This document shows, in pieces, positions 48,995 through 59,585 of a DNA stretch of 64,000 nt. The position numbers and the translations under genes are program-made. Each line of letters opens with the position of its first letter. The stretch's first letter is position 1. Under the pieces are notes generated by a model. That model worked only from the letters and a program-made list of their open reading frames with translations, had not been told where the DNA came from and made no database searches. Source of the stretch: Stachybotrys elegans (lineage: Eukaryota > Ascomycota > Sordariomycetes > Hypocreales > Stachybotryaceae); assembly GCA_020746835.1 (NCBI GenBank), contig JAGPNK010000007.1, positions 1,211,001 to 1,275,000 of the forward strand, in the 5' to 3' direction.

Positions 48995-50909
48995 CGTCGC
49001 GTCACGTATTGGGACGAGGAAATGTAGCGAGGATGCTGGGTTACCCGATGATGCCTGGAGGGGGACATCCCAGCATAGTGATTTGGATCTCCATGACCAG
49101 TAGATAGAAGGTAGCTATCGACATGCAATGCGTCAAATATATACAAGCGATGGGCGAGCATCAACGATCATTTCTCGAAGCTGGCGCGCGTCTGCGGCTC
49201 CCTGCTTGACCATATCCTGCGAGTCAAAAAAAAAAAAAAAAAAAAAAAAAAAATGCTGCTGAAAACGGAACGAATCATGCACAAAAGACAACGTCAAAGG
49301 GCATGCTCGGATCAACAGGGCTACTAAAGTGCGAGCGTCTGGTCGATCGCTAATAGTACCGGCTGAATGGCTAGGTCCATGAGGTCACACGATGCGCCAA
49401 AGGGGAGGCTAGTCGGAAAATTGACAGGTTGGATCGGCAAAGAGCTTGGTAGTCAGAACGCCACCCAGATGGGTATCTGCAAGATAGAGGCATCGCAAAG
49501 AGGACGAAGAGGAAGGGAGTTGGGAAATGCCTGTTGCAAGACAGCTTATCTGAATACTCTGTCGCAGATGAACATAGGGGCATAGCGGGAGGAAGCAAGG
49601 GGGAATTGTGGGATAATAAGAAAGGGGGATAAAGGGATCTAAGAATGGAAATTAATCATGTGCAGGCTACCCCACCACAAACACTCGCTACTGCTGCCCA
49701 TCTGAATTTACCACATGGCAATGCATGCATGCATGGGTGGGAATGGCAGAAGAACGAGCAGAGCTTGCCATGTGGCGGCTCGTGGAAAGAAACATCCCGG
49801 ATGTCAACTTTGAAGCGCAAGTAAGAAGCTCCCCGGCCTGTGTACGAGGCGTCCAAAAGGTGCGAACTAAGAAAGGTATCGCATGTTATGTATATATGGA
49901 TCGGGCGTCTGAAACGCAAAGGAGTCGAGCATAGAAGAAGAAAAAAAAGACTGTGAGCGAGAGAAAATTTCATTCGTGTCTGAGGATCATCACCCCTTGA
50001 GAGATCCGCCAACCCCCCAGTGAGCCTAGATTCAGGGGTCCTTGGTCCCCTTTTCAATCCATTGCGTCTAGATTTTTTCTTCTTTGGGCTCCCCCACGGT
50101 ACTAATGATCCTTCTGCGGTGAAGAGCCAACTCCTTAAATTGGATTAGGCATACGCAGCGCATCACAGCGCGCAGCCCTCAGCCCGGGTGTTCGGTGTGC
50201 CTTGTGTCCTGATTGGAATGACAAGACTGAAAGTCCAGGCCAGCTTATAACGGGCACATGTATGGAAAGTACGTAAATCCGTGCAGTGGGAAATTGAGTC
50301 GATGACTATGTGCTAAGGCTTTGACATTACCTATACCTAGACTGAGTCCACCACAAATCCAAATCACCAACCCCTTTCCAGAAGTAGCCTCAGGTGACCT
50401 GCACTTACCTCTGACAATGACAATTTGCCCCGATTCCCTACCCATCCCTCTCAACCCTCTACCTATCTCCCCATCTAAGACATTTCCCCTCCTGCTGGCC
50501 ATATTTTCAATATCCAAGAATTTGACATTGCCATCTCCTACTCCGCCCTCTCCACAGACTCGTTCCCTCACACTGCGTCGGCGATTTCTCCTCCTAGCTG
50601 GTAGCCTGCTGCTAGCCTGTCCTTACCTCTAGTACCCTCCGCGAGCTTCCTCTCACTGGTCAGTGGCGAAATTGCCCACACTGGAAAGTCGCCCATCTGC
50701 TCGTCCGTGAGAGCAGCATCATGATTGGGGACCAGGCAGCCCTGTAGCAGCAACGCAACGTCAATAACAAAAGGGAGGGGGATTGAAACAAGACGAAGAA
50801 GGAAAGCCTTGATACTTTCTGCCCCACACTATCCGGCCAAGCAGCCGTGCCGTCGTGGGCGTTTTCTCACGCTGCCTCACCTATCCCAAACCCATCCGGG
50901 TCCTAGGAG
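48995..50909. other. 1.9-kb intergenic region with a poly(A) tract
   Basis: No supported gene lies between the AMP-binding-like gene and the HET gene. The region contains a 28-base A run (49226-49253). The segment 50330-50620 is pyrimidine-rich on the plus strand and likely belongs to the HET gene promoter. Confidence 0.5.
49226..49253 (+). repeat. Poly(A) tract, 28 bases
   Basis: An uninterrupted run of 28 A residues. It is the longest homopolymer in the window. It may be a slippage tract or the tail of an old retroposed insertion; no retroelement sequence is recognised next to it. Confidence 0.95.
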
Positions 50910-53330
50910 ATGAAGAAGTTTTCAAAGCTCTTCTCGCGACGACTAGGTCGAGGGGCCACGGAAAAGGACTACAGTCGCCACCTGGTGCGCGAGACATCGC
51001 CTGATGTTCACCAGCTCTCGCGACGGCGCACCGGTTTGCCCGCGAATGCCAGGACGGCGCCAAGATCTGGTCTGAGCCTCATTATCGTTGATGAATCTCA
51101 CCAGCCATGCGACACCTGCCGCGCTATCGACTTCCCCAGGCTCCTCGACTGGCAGCCCGGTCAGCCGCGGCCATGGATCGAACTATCCCACACGCTTGCG
51201 GATTCTGAATGCCCTTTCTGCACCTTCTTCCAGGCTCTGATCGGTGCCGTCGATGGCACAGATACCTTCACTCCCTATCTGCGCATACGCCTGGCTTTCG
51301 AGCGTCTTGGCGTCAGCGAGAAGCATCCCATCGGCAAATCGGTTCTCATTGAAGTCAGCACCAAGACCAAATCACTGCCATGGGGATATATCGTCAGAGC
51401 TGCCGAGCCAGATGCTCCAGGCACCCAAGACCATGATTCACACGATCCGGGGATTGACCAAAGCAATACTGAGCTTGGGGGTGAAGACGATGATGATTCA
51501 CATGCCAAGTTAAATGGCCATGCCAACAAAGGCTCAGACCAGGAACCCCCGCTAATCCGCGGAAGAACCATCTCACCTTTCATAGATCCTGCTCTGGCCC
51601 GGTCCTGGTTTGAATACTGTCAAGCAAATCATTCCGACGACCCTTGCTCCAGAAAGCCCTCGGCTGCTGTCGGAATTAGGCTGATAGACTGCGATAAACG
51701 GTCTGTCATCACCTCCGATAGTCTCGACCAGAGCGAGGATATCGACTACCTAGCTCTCAGCTATCCGCGCCCGGAAATGAATGTGCAATCCGCAGACGAT
51801 TGGTCATGTTTGCCGGACGATCTGCCACCACTGTTTGCTGATGCTATATCCGCGACACGGGCACTCGGCTTTCGGTACCTTTGGATCGATCAATTCTGCA
51901 TGCCGAACCCTGTCAGTGAACCTGAGGAGCATAGGCGTCAGAACGAGCGAATCGGCGACATATTTCAACGAGCCAACATGACCCTCGTCATCGCGGCCGG
52001 GGACAGTGTTGACGATGGAATTCCTGGAGTTAGCGTACCAAGAGAAGAGCAACTATCCCTCAAAACAGAGACTGGAACATTCACCACGTCGTTACTCCGC
52101 CCGGACCTGGATATTGGCGGGTCAAAATGGGCAGCAACGGGTCTGTCCTACCAGGAGGGCGTCTTTTCGCGCCGCCGCCTAGTCTTCACGCCTTTGCAGA
52201 CTTACTTCCAGTGCAACACGTTTCACTGTCACGAGAGCATATCCATTCCTCTCCAGTATACTGGCGATCTCAACCTTGGACGCGCCTTTCCAGCTTCTGT
52301 TCCTATGCAACCAGGGTCATTCAAGACACATATCGCCCAGTACATGTACAAGGATTACGCCACCGAGTCGGATCGACTCGAAGCATTCAAGGGAGTACTA
52401 CATCGGTATTCTCAACTTGATGTCCCCGTTGAGAGCATCCTCGGACTACCTTTATTTCACGCCGACGAAATCAAGGGTCAAAAACTGGCTAGCCAGACGG
52501 ATCGCCTAGCAATTGCATTAGGGTGGATGCCCGACAATGGCATGACGAGCGAAGGTTATGCCAGCCCTTTTGAGTACCAAGATACCTGTCCGTCCTGGAC
52601 ATGGCTTTCATGGCGTCCCAGGTTGAATCATAATCCCAATAACAATGGTTTCCATTTCAGTCTCGTGGAAGAGCTGCCTCCAATCATCACCGACGTGTGT
52701 GCATCTCCAAGAATGGAAATTCGCGTGGGATTCGATGATGAGTCTGTTCTCCCCTGGGAAGCTGAGAGTCAGGCTGTGCTGGAAGCTGCCGACCATATCA
52801 CGTTCCTCCGCATCAAGACGCTTTCTTTTACAATGCAGCTTCAAAAGTCCTCGGGAGTCATGTCCCTGGTCGACTCCCCCTTCAACAAAAATACCACAAC
52901 CCTTATCGAAGCCTGGTGTCAATCAACCAAGGCAGAGAATATTCCGGATGGCACGCACGAACTGCCAACACTGCTTATTTCCAGCCGTCAGCGGAACGGA
53001 GAAGCCAAGGGCACAGCAACGTTCATTGTATCCAGGAGAAAGGACTGGCATATTAATGACAAGTTGGTACGGCTAGGCGTGTTAAGGGCTACGTTCCAAG
53101 AGCTCACTATTACGGATGAAGAGAATGGTGGGAACGGAACGGCCTACATGAAGGGATTGGAGAGTGAAGGGCTGGAAGAAGAAAAGCCGCCGCCAAGTAA
53201 GAGCGGTAGTAATGGAAAGAAAGTGGACAACGATAAAAAAGGCAATAAAGAAAAAGACAGCAGCAACGCTACGAAGACACAGGATACTAAGGACCTTCAC
53301 TTACAGTTTAATGATATAGATCTTTATTAA
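50910..53330 (+). CDS. HET-domain (heterokaryon incompatibility-type) protein
   Basis: One intronless frame of 806 aa. Near residues 65-110 a Cys-containing region (CDTCRAIDFPRLLDW ... SECPFCTFFQALI) is typical of the segment preceding fungal HET domains. The HET domain is at about 278-375: DYLALSYPRPE (canonical LSYVWG is changed to LSYPRP), LPPLFADAISATRALGFRYL, WIDQFCMPNP, ERIGDIFQRANMTLVIAAG. HET proteins trigger programmed cell death on non-self recognition in filamentous fungi and are fast evolving. After the domain comes the usual variable region with GVFSRRRLVFTPLQTYFQC and TCPSWTWLSWRP. The C-terminal 50 residues are Lys/Asn/Ser-rich and disordered. No N-terminal partner domain of the STAND type is attached. 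Confidence 0.93.
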   Translation: MKKFSKLFSRRLGRGATEKDYSRHLVRETSPDVHQLSRRRTGLPANARTAPRSGLSLIIVDESHQPCDTCRAIDFPRLLDWQPGQPRPWIELSHTLADSECPFCTFFQALIGAVDGTDTFTPYLRIRLAFERLGVSEKHPIGKSVLIEVSTKTKSLPWGYIVRAAEPDAPGTQDHDSHDPGIDQSNTELGGEDDDDSHAKLNGHANKGSDQEPPLIRGRTISPFIDPALARSWFEYCQANHSDDPCSRKPSAAVGIRLIDCDKRSVITSDSLDQSEDIDYLALSYPRPEMNVQSADDWSCLPDDLPPLFADAISATRALGFRYLWIDQFCMPNPVSEPEEHRRQNERIGDIFQRANMTLVIAAGDSVDDGIPGVSVPREEQLSLKTETGTFTTSLLRPDLDIGGSKWAATGLSYQEGVFSRRRLVFTPLQTYFQCNTFHCHESISIPLQYTGDLNLGRAFPASVPMQPGSFKTHIAQYMYKDYATESDRLEAFKGVLHRYSQLDVPVESILGLPLFHADEIKGQKLASQTDRLAIALGWMPDNGMTSEGYASPFEYQDTCPSWTWLSWRPRLNHNPNNNGFHFSLVEELPPIITDVCASPRMEIRVGFDDESVLPWEAESQAVLEAADHITFLRIKTLSFTMQLQKSSGVMSLVDSPFNKNTTTLIEAWCQSTKAENIPDGTHELPTLLISSRQRNGEAKGTATFIVSRRKDWHINDKLVRLGVLRATFQELTITDEENGGNGTAYMKGLESEGLEEEKPPPSKSGSNGKKVDNDKKGNKEKDSSNATKTQDTKDLHLQFNDIDLY

Positions 53331-53431
53331 AGTTTCAAAGAAATAGACAGTATATAATTAATTAATTAAACAAACAAAGCGTATCCGGTTCTGTGTGGCC
53401 AACGTTGCGAGTCCGAGGTGTCTGTGACATT

Positions 53432-53930
53432 GTGGATGGAAGCAAGAGGAAGAGAGCGGCAACGGAGAGAGGGAGAGCCTTCTTGTGCCCGTTTGTCGGC
53501 GGAACTCGATTCTAGAGTTAGTCTCGCGATCGCACATCTCTGGCCAAACGCGACCATGGCATCACCCACAGCCACAGCCGTCATCGGACTCAGCGACTTC
53601 GCTGTGAGCTTCCGCAGCTTGAAGACTTCCGCCAGCACCGCGACGGTATCCCGACCTCGCCGCCTCGGCCTCGGTACGTACGACGGCACCTTTGACTTGT
53701 CAGAATACACAAGGCCAGCCTCGTCATACCATACGTATAGAGTAGTTATGCTCTTGCTCCCGATAGGCCGACGAACGATATGTACATACACACATCGAGG
53801 CCAATAAGCTAACCGTAGGCCTCTCTGACTTTATAGGCATGCTTTTGCTGCCGCCTCATTGTTCTCTGGCTCTAGCCAATTGGTGATGTTAGTCGCAGCC
53901 TGACGATGTCTTTATTGTCTGACTCTGTTC
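53432..53930. repeat. Dispersed repeat, copy A
   Basis: About 500 bases related to copy B. Shared segments include GGATGGAAGC-like/AGGAAGAGA, CCTTCTTGTGC, CACAGCCACAGCCGTCA, GACTTCCGCC, GGTATCCCGACCTCG, GGCCGACGAACG, CATCGAGGCCA and CATTGTTCTCTGGCTC. The minus strand is open across the copy (53366-53791). Ends are approximate. Confidence 0.75.
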
Positions 53931-54544
53931 AACCGCATAGCAGCTCAATACAGTCAATCAAGCACAACATTCACGCTCAGAGGCAACCTGCGGTTCAACA
54001 CATATCATTTCACGATTGATCAAATTCTGCAGTCACTGCGCTCCGTCCAAGGGATAATTTGGGCAAAGGGAATAAAGAACTCTGTGGAGGCTTATGGTGT
54101 AGGAGACCCTACTGCCAAGACACGGGCAAAGCCCGAGGCCGTAACAAGAACATTGACCAATATACAAACGCTGGTAAAAAAGCAGAAGACGTGTATTCCT
54201 CTATGATGTAGAAACTGAAACTCGGGCATGCCCCCGTCCAGGTATATGAACGACAGCTCAGGCATTGCGCAGCCGCTTTGCTTGGCTAACGATTGTATAG
54301 AAGGGTCACTTGAACCCAATTTCTTTGTTTGGAGGTGTATAAAGTTGTTCGTGCAATACAGACCGCCAGCAACACTGTTCCTCGAAGGCCTCTCGGGACG
54401 GGTGGACTCACTTGTGCCTGGCCGCGTGCGGCCTCGGGCTGTTCGGCAGGGGGACCTGGGACGCCCCCAGCGTCCTGGTTGTTCGTTTGGTTCATTGCGG
54501 GTATGGAGTTGTGATGTCGCCGACGGAGAGCGAATTTGGTGGTG

Positions 54545-55065
54545 TGTGGATGGAAAGAAGAGAAAGAGAGAGGCATGCAACGGAGAGGGAGAAGGCCTTC
54601 TTGTGCGCATCTCTCGAACTCTATTCTAGGGCTGGGCCTCGCACGCCAGATCACGCATTCCTGGCCCAACGCGGCCACGGCACCATCCGCAGCCACAGCC
54701 GTCACATGCCCACGCAGTCTGAGGACTTCCGCCGGAATCGCGGTACGTACGGTATCCCGACCTCGGCGCATCGCTCTCGGTACGTCACCTTCGGCCAGCC
54801 TCGTCAGAACACACTGAACAGGCCGACGAACGGTATGTACACACATCGAGGCCAGTCTGCTAACCGTAGGTCCCCCCGACTGCATACGCTTGTACTTGCT
54901 GCCGCTGCCACTGCTACAGCCCCCTCATTGTTCTCTGGCTCCGGCCAACGGGAGATGTCAATTGTATGCTACAGTCTGACGATCCCTTCATTGTTTGACA
55001 CTGTTCTTTGGTCCTGCGGGTAGCAAGGCCACTATTGTTCGCATATACTATTGTTCTTTTTTTCA
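54545..55065. repeat. Dispersed repeat, copy B
   Basis: Same orientation as copy A and the most complete copy. It runs from GTGGATGGAAAG through GCAGCCACAGCCGTCACA, GTATCCCGACCTCGGCG, GGCCGACGAACGGTATGTAC and TTGTTCTCTGGCTCCGGCC to ATTGTTCTTTTTTTCACAC. The minus strand is open across it (54286-54885). Ends are approximate. Confidence 0.75.
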
Positions 55066-55474
55066 CACTGGACGCGCCTACTATATCATAAAGTTGTTCG
55101 TGCTTATGATCTGCTCCAAGCTGTATCCTCCGAGTTTCCATCACCTATACCTCAAGCTTATATGCCTTCTCCCATTGCCCATGGCCAATCTTTCCGAGAC
55201 AGTACATATTGTTATCGTGCTGAGTAACATTATGGGGCTTGTTCATGACAATTGTCAAGAAATCTACACTGCTACAGACTTGGCGGTGATGGCAGAGATC
55301 CATCCGACCGTGTACTCCCTTGCATTAGACCTGGCCAGCGAAGTCATCCGATTTAGGATAGGACAAAGGTGGGAGGCTGTTGGGTTTGTGTTCGCTTCGT
55401 GGCAAAACACGAGATTCTCGAAGCGAGGCGCTGTATCATAGTTGAGTGTTTACGATAGTGCAGGTTCGTGCAGC

Positions 55475-55681
55475 GAGGAAAAAGGAACAATAGTGTATTT
55501 GAACAATAATGCCTTGTCACCCATGGGACCAACGGATGGTCAGACTGTGACTTACGGTACCCATTGACTAGAGCCAGAGAATAATGAGGTGGTAGCAAAA
55601 GCATGTCTATGTAGTCAAGGGGCTGATGTGTGTATGTACCGTACCGTTTGTCAGTGTGTGTTCTGACAAGGCTGGCCTCAA
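55475..55681. repeat. Dispersed repeat, copy C (inverted, partial)
   Basis: The distal part of the same repeat in the opposite orientation: GAACAATAGTGTATTTGAAC, GACTAGAGCCAGAGAATAATG, ATGTACCGTACCGTTTGTC and GTTCTGACAAGGCTGGCC. It lacks the proximal half. Confidence 0.65.
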
Positions 55682-55800
55682 GATATGCTGCTCTAAGGGG
55701 GCTGTGATGTATATGTTTGCGGTATCATTACTGCATTTTCTTCCTTTGCCTGGTTCTAGACTGACCCCCGATACGTGATACCAATGGAAATAAGGAAGAA

Positions 55801-55813
55801 GGGGGGGGGGGGG
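55801..55813 (+). repeat. Poly(G) tract, 13 bases
   Basis: An uninterrupted run of 13 G residues between repeat copies C and D. It may be an assembly or sequencing weak point. Confidence 0.9.
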
Positions 55814-55885
55814 CTCTAAAAATATTTTAAAGACACGATCCAGTCGATAGGCAATGGTTGGCAAATGTAGCTTGGTGGCAGTAGT

Positions 55886-55987
55886 TGAAAGGAAGAGAAA
55901 GAGGGAAGCATGTAACGGAGAGGGCGAAGGTCTTGTGTGCATCTGTCGAAGTATATTCTAGGGCTGGGCATTGCGCCAGATCACTCT
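55886..55987. repeat. Dispersed repeat, copy D (partial)
   Basis: The proximal part of the repeat in the orientation of copies A and B: GAAAGGAAGAGAAAGAGGGA, ACGGAGAGGG, CTATTCTAGGGCTGGGC-like and GCGCCAGATCAC. It ends about 35 bases before the stop codon of the GT2 gene. Confidence 0.65.
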
Positions 55988-56022
55988 TTTCATCATCATC
56001 ATGCTATTCTACCTACTGCCAT

Positions 56023-57952
56023 CTATGAGATTTTGTAAATTGTTACCTTCCAAGCCCAAAACGCCGCAATCAAGGTACTCAAGAGGACAGCTACGGTCTC
56101 GTGCATCGAGTCCAATGCCAAGTAGCCAGATACAACCCTGGCAATAGAGCCCGAGACAACGCCCATCCAGACAACAAAGAATCCGGTCTCCCACCATGCA
56201 GTCAGGGTACTGTCCTTCTTGACCAGCTCGGAGCTCGATCGCATAGTAGTGCCCCAGCCATCTGCAGTCATGGTGCACAGCGCCCAGCAGTGGAGAGCCG
56301 GCAGTGGGATGTAGAAAAAGAAAACGCCGGGGAGGACCCAGCGAAGGGACTGCCAACTCAGTCGATGAGGGTTGCGAAGGAAGTTGTAGACTATAGCGAT
56401 GGGAATACGGAGGGCAATGTCATACACAGCAATGTGGATGAGTTTCTGGGAGGTGATAAAGTAGTAGACAATGCCTACGAAGCAAACGACAGTTCCGATC
56501 TCGCGTTTGGCCATGCACCAAAACAGAAAGGGGTGGTTCATGAGGTAGGCCTTGGGCTGGAGAAGACTTTCAGCGTGCGTGGACCTGCTCCATCGGACCT
56601 GTTGCTTGAGCCAGCGAGCCATAGTTGTAGGCGTGTCAGTCGCGGCTAAGACATCCGAGGCAAAGACAACGCGCCAGCCGCGAGACAGCAGCTGGGTAGT
56701 CAAGTGTCTGTCTTCATTGATGATCTACAAAGGCGGCGTCAGTACTGTGTCGGGGACTTGACCAGCAAAGCGTTGGGGGGTTGTAATATACCATGCGCTT
56801 TCCAAAGATGGCCTGGCGGTACCAAGGGATCAGGATAGGTGGTAAGGCAGCGAGCCGGAAGACACTGCAGGGGCCGGACTGGCAGTCGTTGGTGGTGGTT
56901 GCGGCGGGCGTGCTCTTAGTCAGGTAGAGCTCTCCCCAGTAGACAGTAGAGGCAAGCTCGGCGACGATCGTCTCATTGTGGTTGTGGATGGTGAGGCCAG
57001 AGCTGGCGCCACCGATGGTTGGGTCCACGGCCATGGCGCTGACAGTGCGCTCTAGTGAGTCGGGCATGACAAGAGTATCGGAGTCAGAGGACCATAGGAA
57101 CTCGATACCGAGAATATCAGCAATGACAAGGGAGAAGATGAAGCTGCTGAACATAATGCCCTTCTTGTGCATATGGGGCTGCCGAATACAGAGCTGCCTG
57201 ATGCTATCGCTTCCAGTGAAGCTAATCTTGTGTTGCTCAAGGATTGTCTTGACCAGCTGAATGCAGTGCTGCAAGGCAATCATGTCACATTCGACTTCGT
57301 TAACCGGATGTCCTGAATCGGCCTGCTGGGCAACGACTTTGCCACGCACGCTCTCGGCAATCTCGCAAAGCGGCTCTGTGAGATGCAGTACCATGGAGTT
57401 GTCCGGGTAGACGTGGTTGAAGACGTTCATCATCTCCTCGTCCTGGGCATCATCCCCGTCGATGCCAACGAGCAAGAAGCGGCATCCCGAGGCATACTTG
57501 TAACTCTCCAAGGCACGGGTAAAGAGAGAAGGGTCCTCGCGCCAGCCCACAACAGCAGCCATGATCTGCAGACGGAAAGTGGTTGGCAGGCGAGGCGGCG
57601 ATGACGTTAAGAAGGACGTGGAGGGGAACCGGGGCGTTGTGAAGGTCCTCAGGCCGAACTTTTCGTTCTTTTCGCTCTTTTCGCCCTTTTCAGGGTCGGC
57701 CTTGTCGCGGACGCATGTTTCTTGCTCGTAGAACTTGATACGTCTCCTTTCGTTGGCAAAGCGGTTTAGCTCTGCAAGAAGGATAGAGAGAATGGTATCG
57801 AGCGTGATGACATATGGAAGCTGGGCCACAATGAACCAGTAGAAAGGGAAGGCTGCAATACAGCCCAGGAAATTGAAGATTTTGCGCAGGGTCGAGACAT
57901 GAGGGGGGGTTATGACAGGAAAGCTATAATGATCATGAGGATAAGCTCCCAT
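56023..57952 (-). CDS. Glycosyltransferase family 2 polysaccharide synthase (hyaluronan/capsule synthase-like)
   Basis: Two minus-strand exons (56792-57952, 56023-56724) encode 620 aa; the 67-nt intron has donor GTATAT, branch TACTGAC and acceptor GTAG. The N-terminus has a hydrophobic membrane segment (about 28-65). The cytosolic GT2 domain carries AAVVGWREDPSLF (about 132), GIDGDDAQDEE, the DxD-type motif LWSSDSDTLV (about 287-295), the general-base motif INEDRHLT (about 391) and QxxRW as QQVRW (428-432). At least four membrane segments follow (e.g. IGTVVCFVGIVYYFI, WVLPGVFFFYIPLPAL, AWWETGFFVVWMGVV, VAVLLSTLIAAFWAW). Such fungal enzymes resemble hyaluronan synthases and Cps1 and make extracellular or wall polysaccharide; the actual sugar is unknown. 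The ATG at 57952 is the first in frame. A divergent acyltransferase gene lies upstream. Confidence 0.92.
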
Positions 57953-58255
57953 GATGATAGGCTGGTGCTGGTGCTGGTGCAAGTTGAGCTGGTTATCAAT
58001 AGGTCGAGTGGATGGCGATGGCAACAGCAATAAGTGATCAAGACAAGATGCAATACAATGCTACGTGTGACTGTGCCCATGGCTAAATATATGAGGGTTG
58101 CTATCCAACGTGAAGATCAGCGAGCGAGGACGCAAGTGACTTACGATAGGGGCTTGTTCCCGTCTGCTCATGAAACTGCCATAGTCCTTGCTAGCCTCCT
58201 TGCCAGGGACTCGTCGGCGACTCGGAAAAGGTCCGTCCATGGCCGAGTCATTCGC

Positions 58256-58390
58256 GCGCGGCATTCTCCTATCTACATGGGCTTCCACCGAATCAATATA
58301 CACATCATCAATCAACCCCAATCACACTAGACGTTGACATGGAACCACCCGGGCGCGGCATTCTCCTACCCACGTGGGCTTCCACCGAAT
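58256..58390 (+). repeat. Direct repeat of 38 bases, 97-base period
   Basis: Units 58256-58293 and 58353-58390 share GCGCGGCATTCTCCT, a variable middle and GGGCTTCCACCGAAT. Four bases differ. The second unit contains a CACGTG palindrome where the first has TACATG. The pair lies upstream of the GT2 start codon. Confidence 0.9.
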
Positions 58391-58827
58391 ATCCCATGTA
58401 CACCCCGGACCTTGGCATAGTCCCGGATACAAAGAAAAAAGAAAATGGCTACAAAAGGCTGCCAGGCACAGCCGTGTACTAGAGCCTAGCGTGTATTTAG
58501 AGTTTGATGATGTGTGGGCACTCGGCTTCTACCCCGCCCTTCCGCAAAATTAATCAGTTTGGATGGCTGGAGAATTATCCATTCTGGGCAATCTTCAACT
58601 CCAGGGACTTGCCGTTTCTAGCAGAGAGAAGTCCCTTTGAATTAATAGTCCGGCCTGAGTTGCATCGGATTGTCAATCCCTCCTCTTTTGGCCTGTCCTA
58701 TGGAACATTCCGTGTAAAACTACACCGCCTGAAACCGTATGTGTTATGCGCTTGGGTTTGCTATGGGCCGATGTTCAATAAAGTCCTGCTTGGGGCTCGT
58801 GTCCTTGATGGAGTAGGTGCGTGTAGT

Positions 58828-59110
58828 GAGGGGAAAAGAACAACAGTTTATGCGAACAATGATGGTGGCCCTGGAATAGAGTCAAACAAGGGAGGGATTG
58901 TCAGACTACAGCTGACATTGCCAATTAGGTGGGGGCAGCGGCAGCAAAGGTGTATATAGTTAGTCAAGGGGGGGCTGCGGTTAGAAGACTCGATATACGT
59001 ACTGTCCATCGGCATGTGTTCTGACGAGGCTGGCTCGAAGGTGCTGTCGTCAAAGCGATGCGCCAAGGTCAGGATACCATGCGTACCGCGATGTTGGCGG
59101 AAGTCCTTAG
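58828..59110. repeat. Dispersed repeat, copy E (inverted relative to A and B)
   Basis: Shared segments with the reverse complement of copy B: AAAAGAACAACAGTTTATGC, GGAGGGATTGTCAGACTACA, GTGTTCTGACGAGGCTGGC, GCGATGCGCCAAGGTCAGGA and GGCGGAAGTCCTTAGAC. Part of the same reading frame as copy B is still visible (AMRQGQDT for AMRRGRDT). Confidence 0.7.
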
Positions 59111-59304
59111 ACCAGAAGAATAGTGTGACTATGAGTTACGATGCTAGCATGTGTGGTTCGTAACGAACACCTGCGAAGAAAGCCACACATCATGCAGAGG
59201 CAACTTGTTGGCACTATGCATACCTTGGGCTATACTTCAATAGCAAGCAGATAGTGTGGCAAGCATCAGGCCCAGGGCTAGACCCCCTCACGTTTCAGTT
59301 TCGT

Positions 59305-59446
59305 GGCGTGTGTTCCGATAGGGCTGGCTAAAGGAGCAAGCGAGAACAAGTCGCCGAGGTCAGGATACCGTCGTGATGCTGGCGAAAGTCCTCTGATGAA
59401 GCTGTATGCAATGACGGCTGGGGCTACGGGTGATGCCGTGTCCGCG
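59305..59446. repeat. Dispersed repeat, copy F (inverted, partial)
   Basis: Related to the reverse complement of copy A: GTGTTCCGATAGGGCTGGC, GCCGAGGTCAGGATACCGTC, ATGCTGGCGAAAGTCCTC and ATGACGGCTGGGGCTACGGG. It ends at the right boundary of the inverted-repeat-bounded segment. Confidence 0.65.
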
Positions 59447-59585
59447 TAAACTCTAAATTTTAGTGGAGTGGTGCCTAAGGTGCCGATTGCATTTCCCCTA
59501 TTATCGGATCCTGTCGCATCATTATTCCCATCCTCATCTCATCATCATCTCATCCTCTGCAAGTCACCTCTCTGATACCACCACA

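Larger units (their letters stand above)
53331..56022. other. 2.7-kb repeat-bearing region without a supported gene
   Basis: The region between the HET gene and the 3' end of the GT2 gene holds repeat copies A-D (listed separately) and a 13-base G run at 55801-55813. Minus-strand frames in copies A and B are related to each other at protein level but are not assigned a product. Confidence 0.6.
58495..59458. mobile_element. Possible MITE-like insertion with 11-bp terminal inverted repeats
   Basis: ATTTAGAGTTT at 58495-58505 is matched by its exact reverse complement AAACTCTAAAT at 59448-59458, bounding 964 bases. Copies E and F lie inside. No transposase frame is present and the target duplication is unclear, so the identification as a non-autonomous element is tentative. 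Confidence 0.4.
57953..59585. promoter_or_regulatory. Divergent GT2/acyltransferase intergenic region
   Basis: This 1.6-kb region separates two head-to-head genes. It contains a 38-base direct repeat (58256-58293 and 58353-58390), a segment bounded by 11-bp inverted repeats (58495-59458), and repeat copies E and F inside that segment. The last 100 bases are a T/C-rich leader of the acyltransferase gene. Confidence 0.55.

Noticed and set aside
58828..59110. Repeat-induced point mutation in copy E
   Set aside because: Some G-to-A changes versus copy B exist, but those examined are not at the preferred CpA context, so the claim is not supported by eye.
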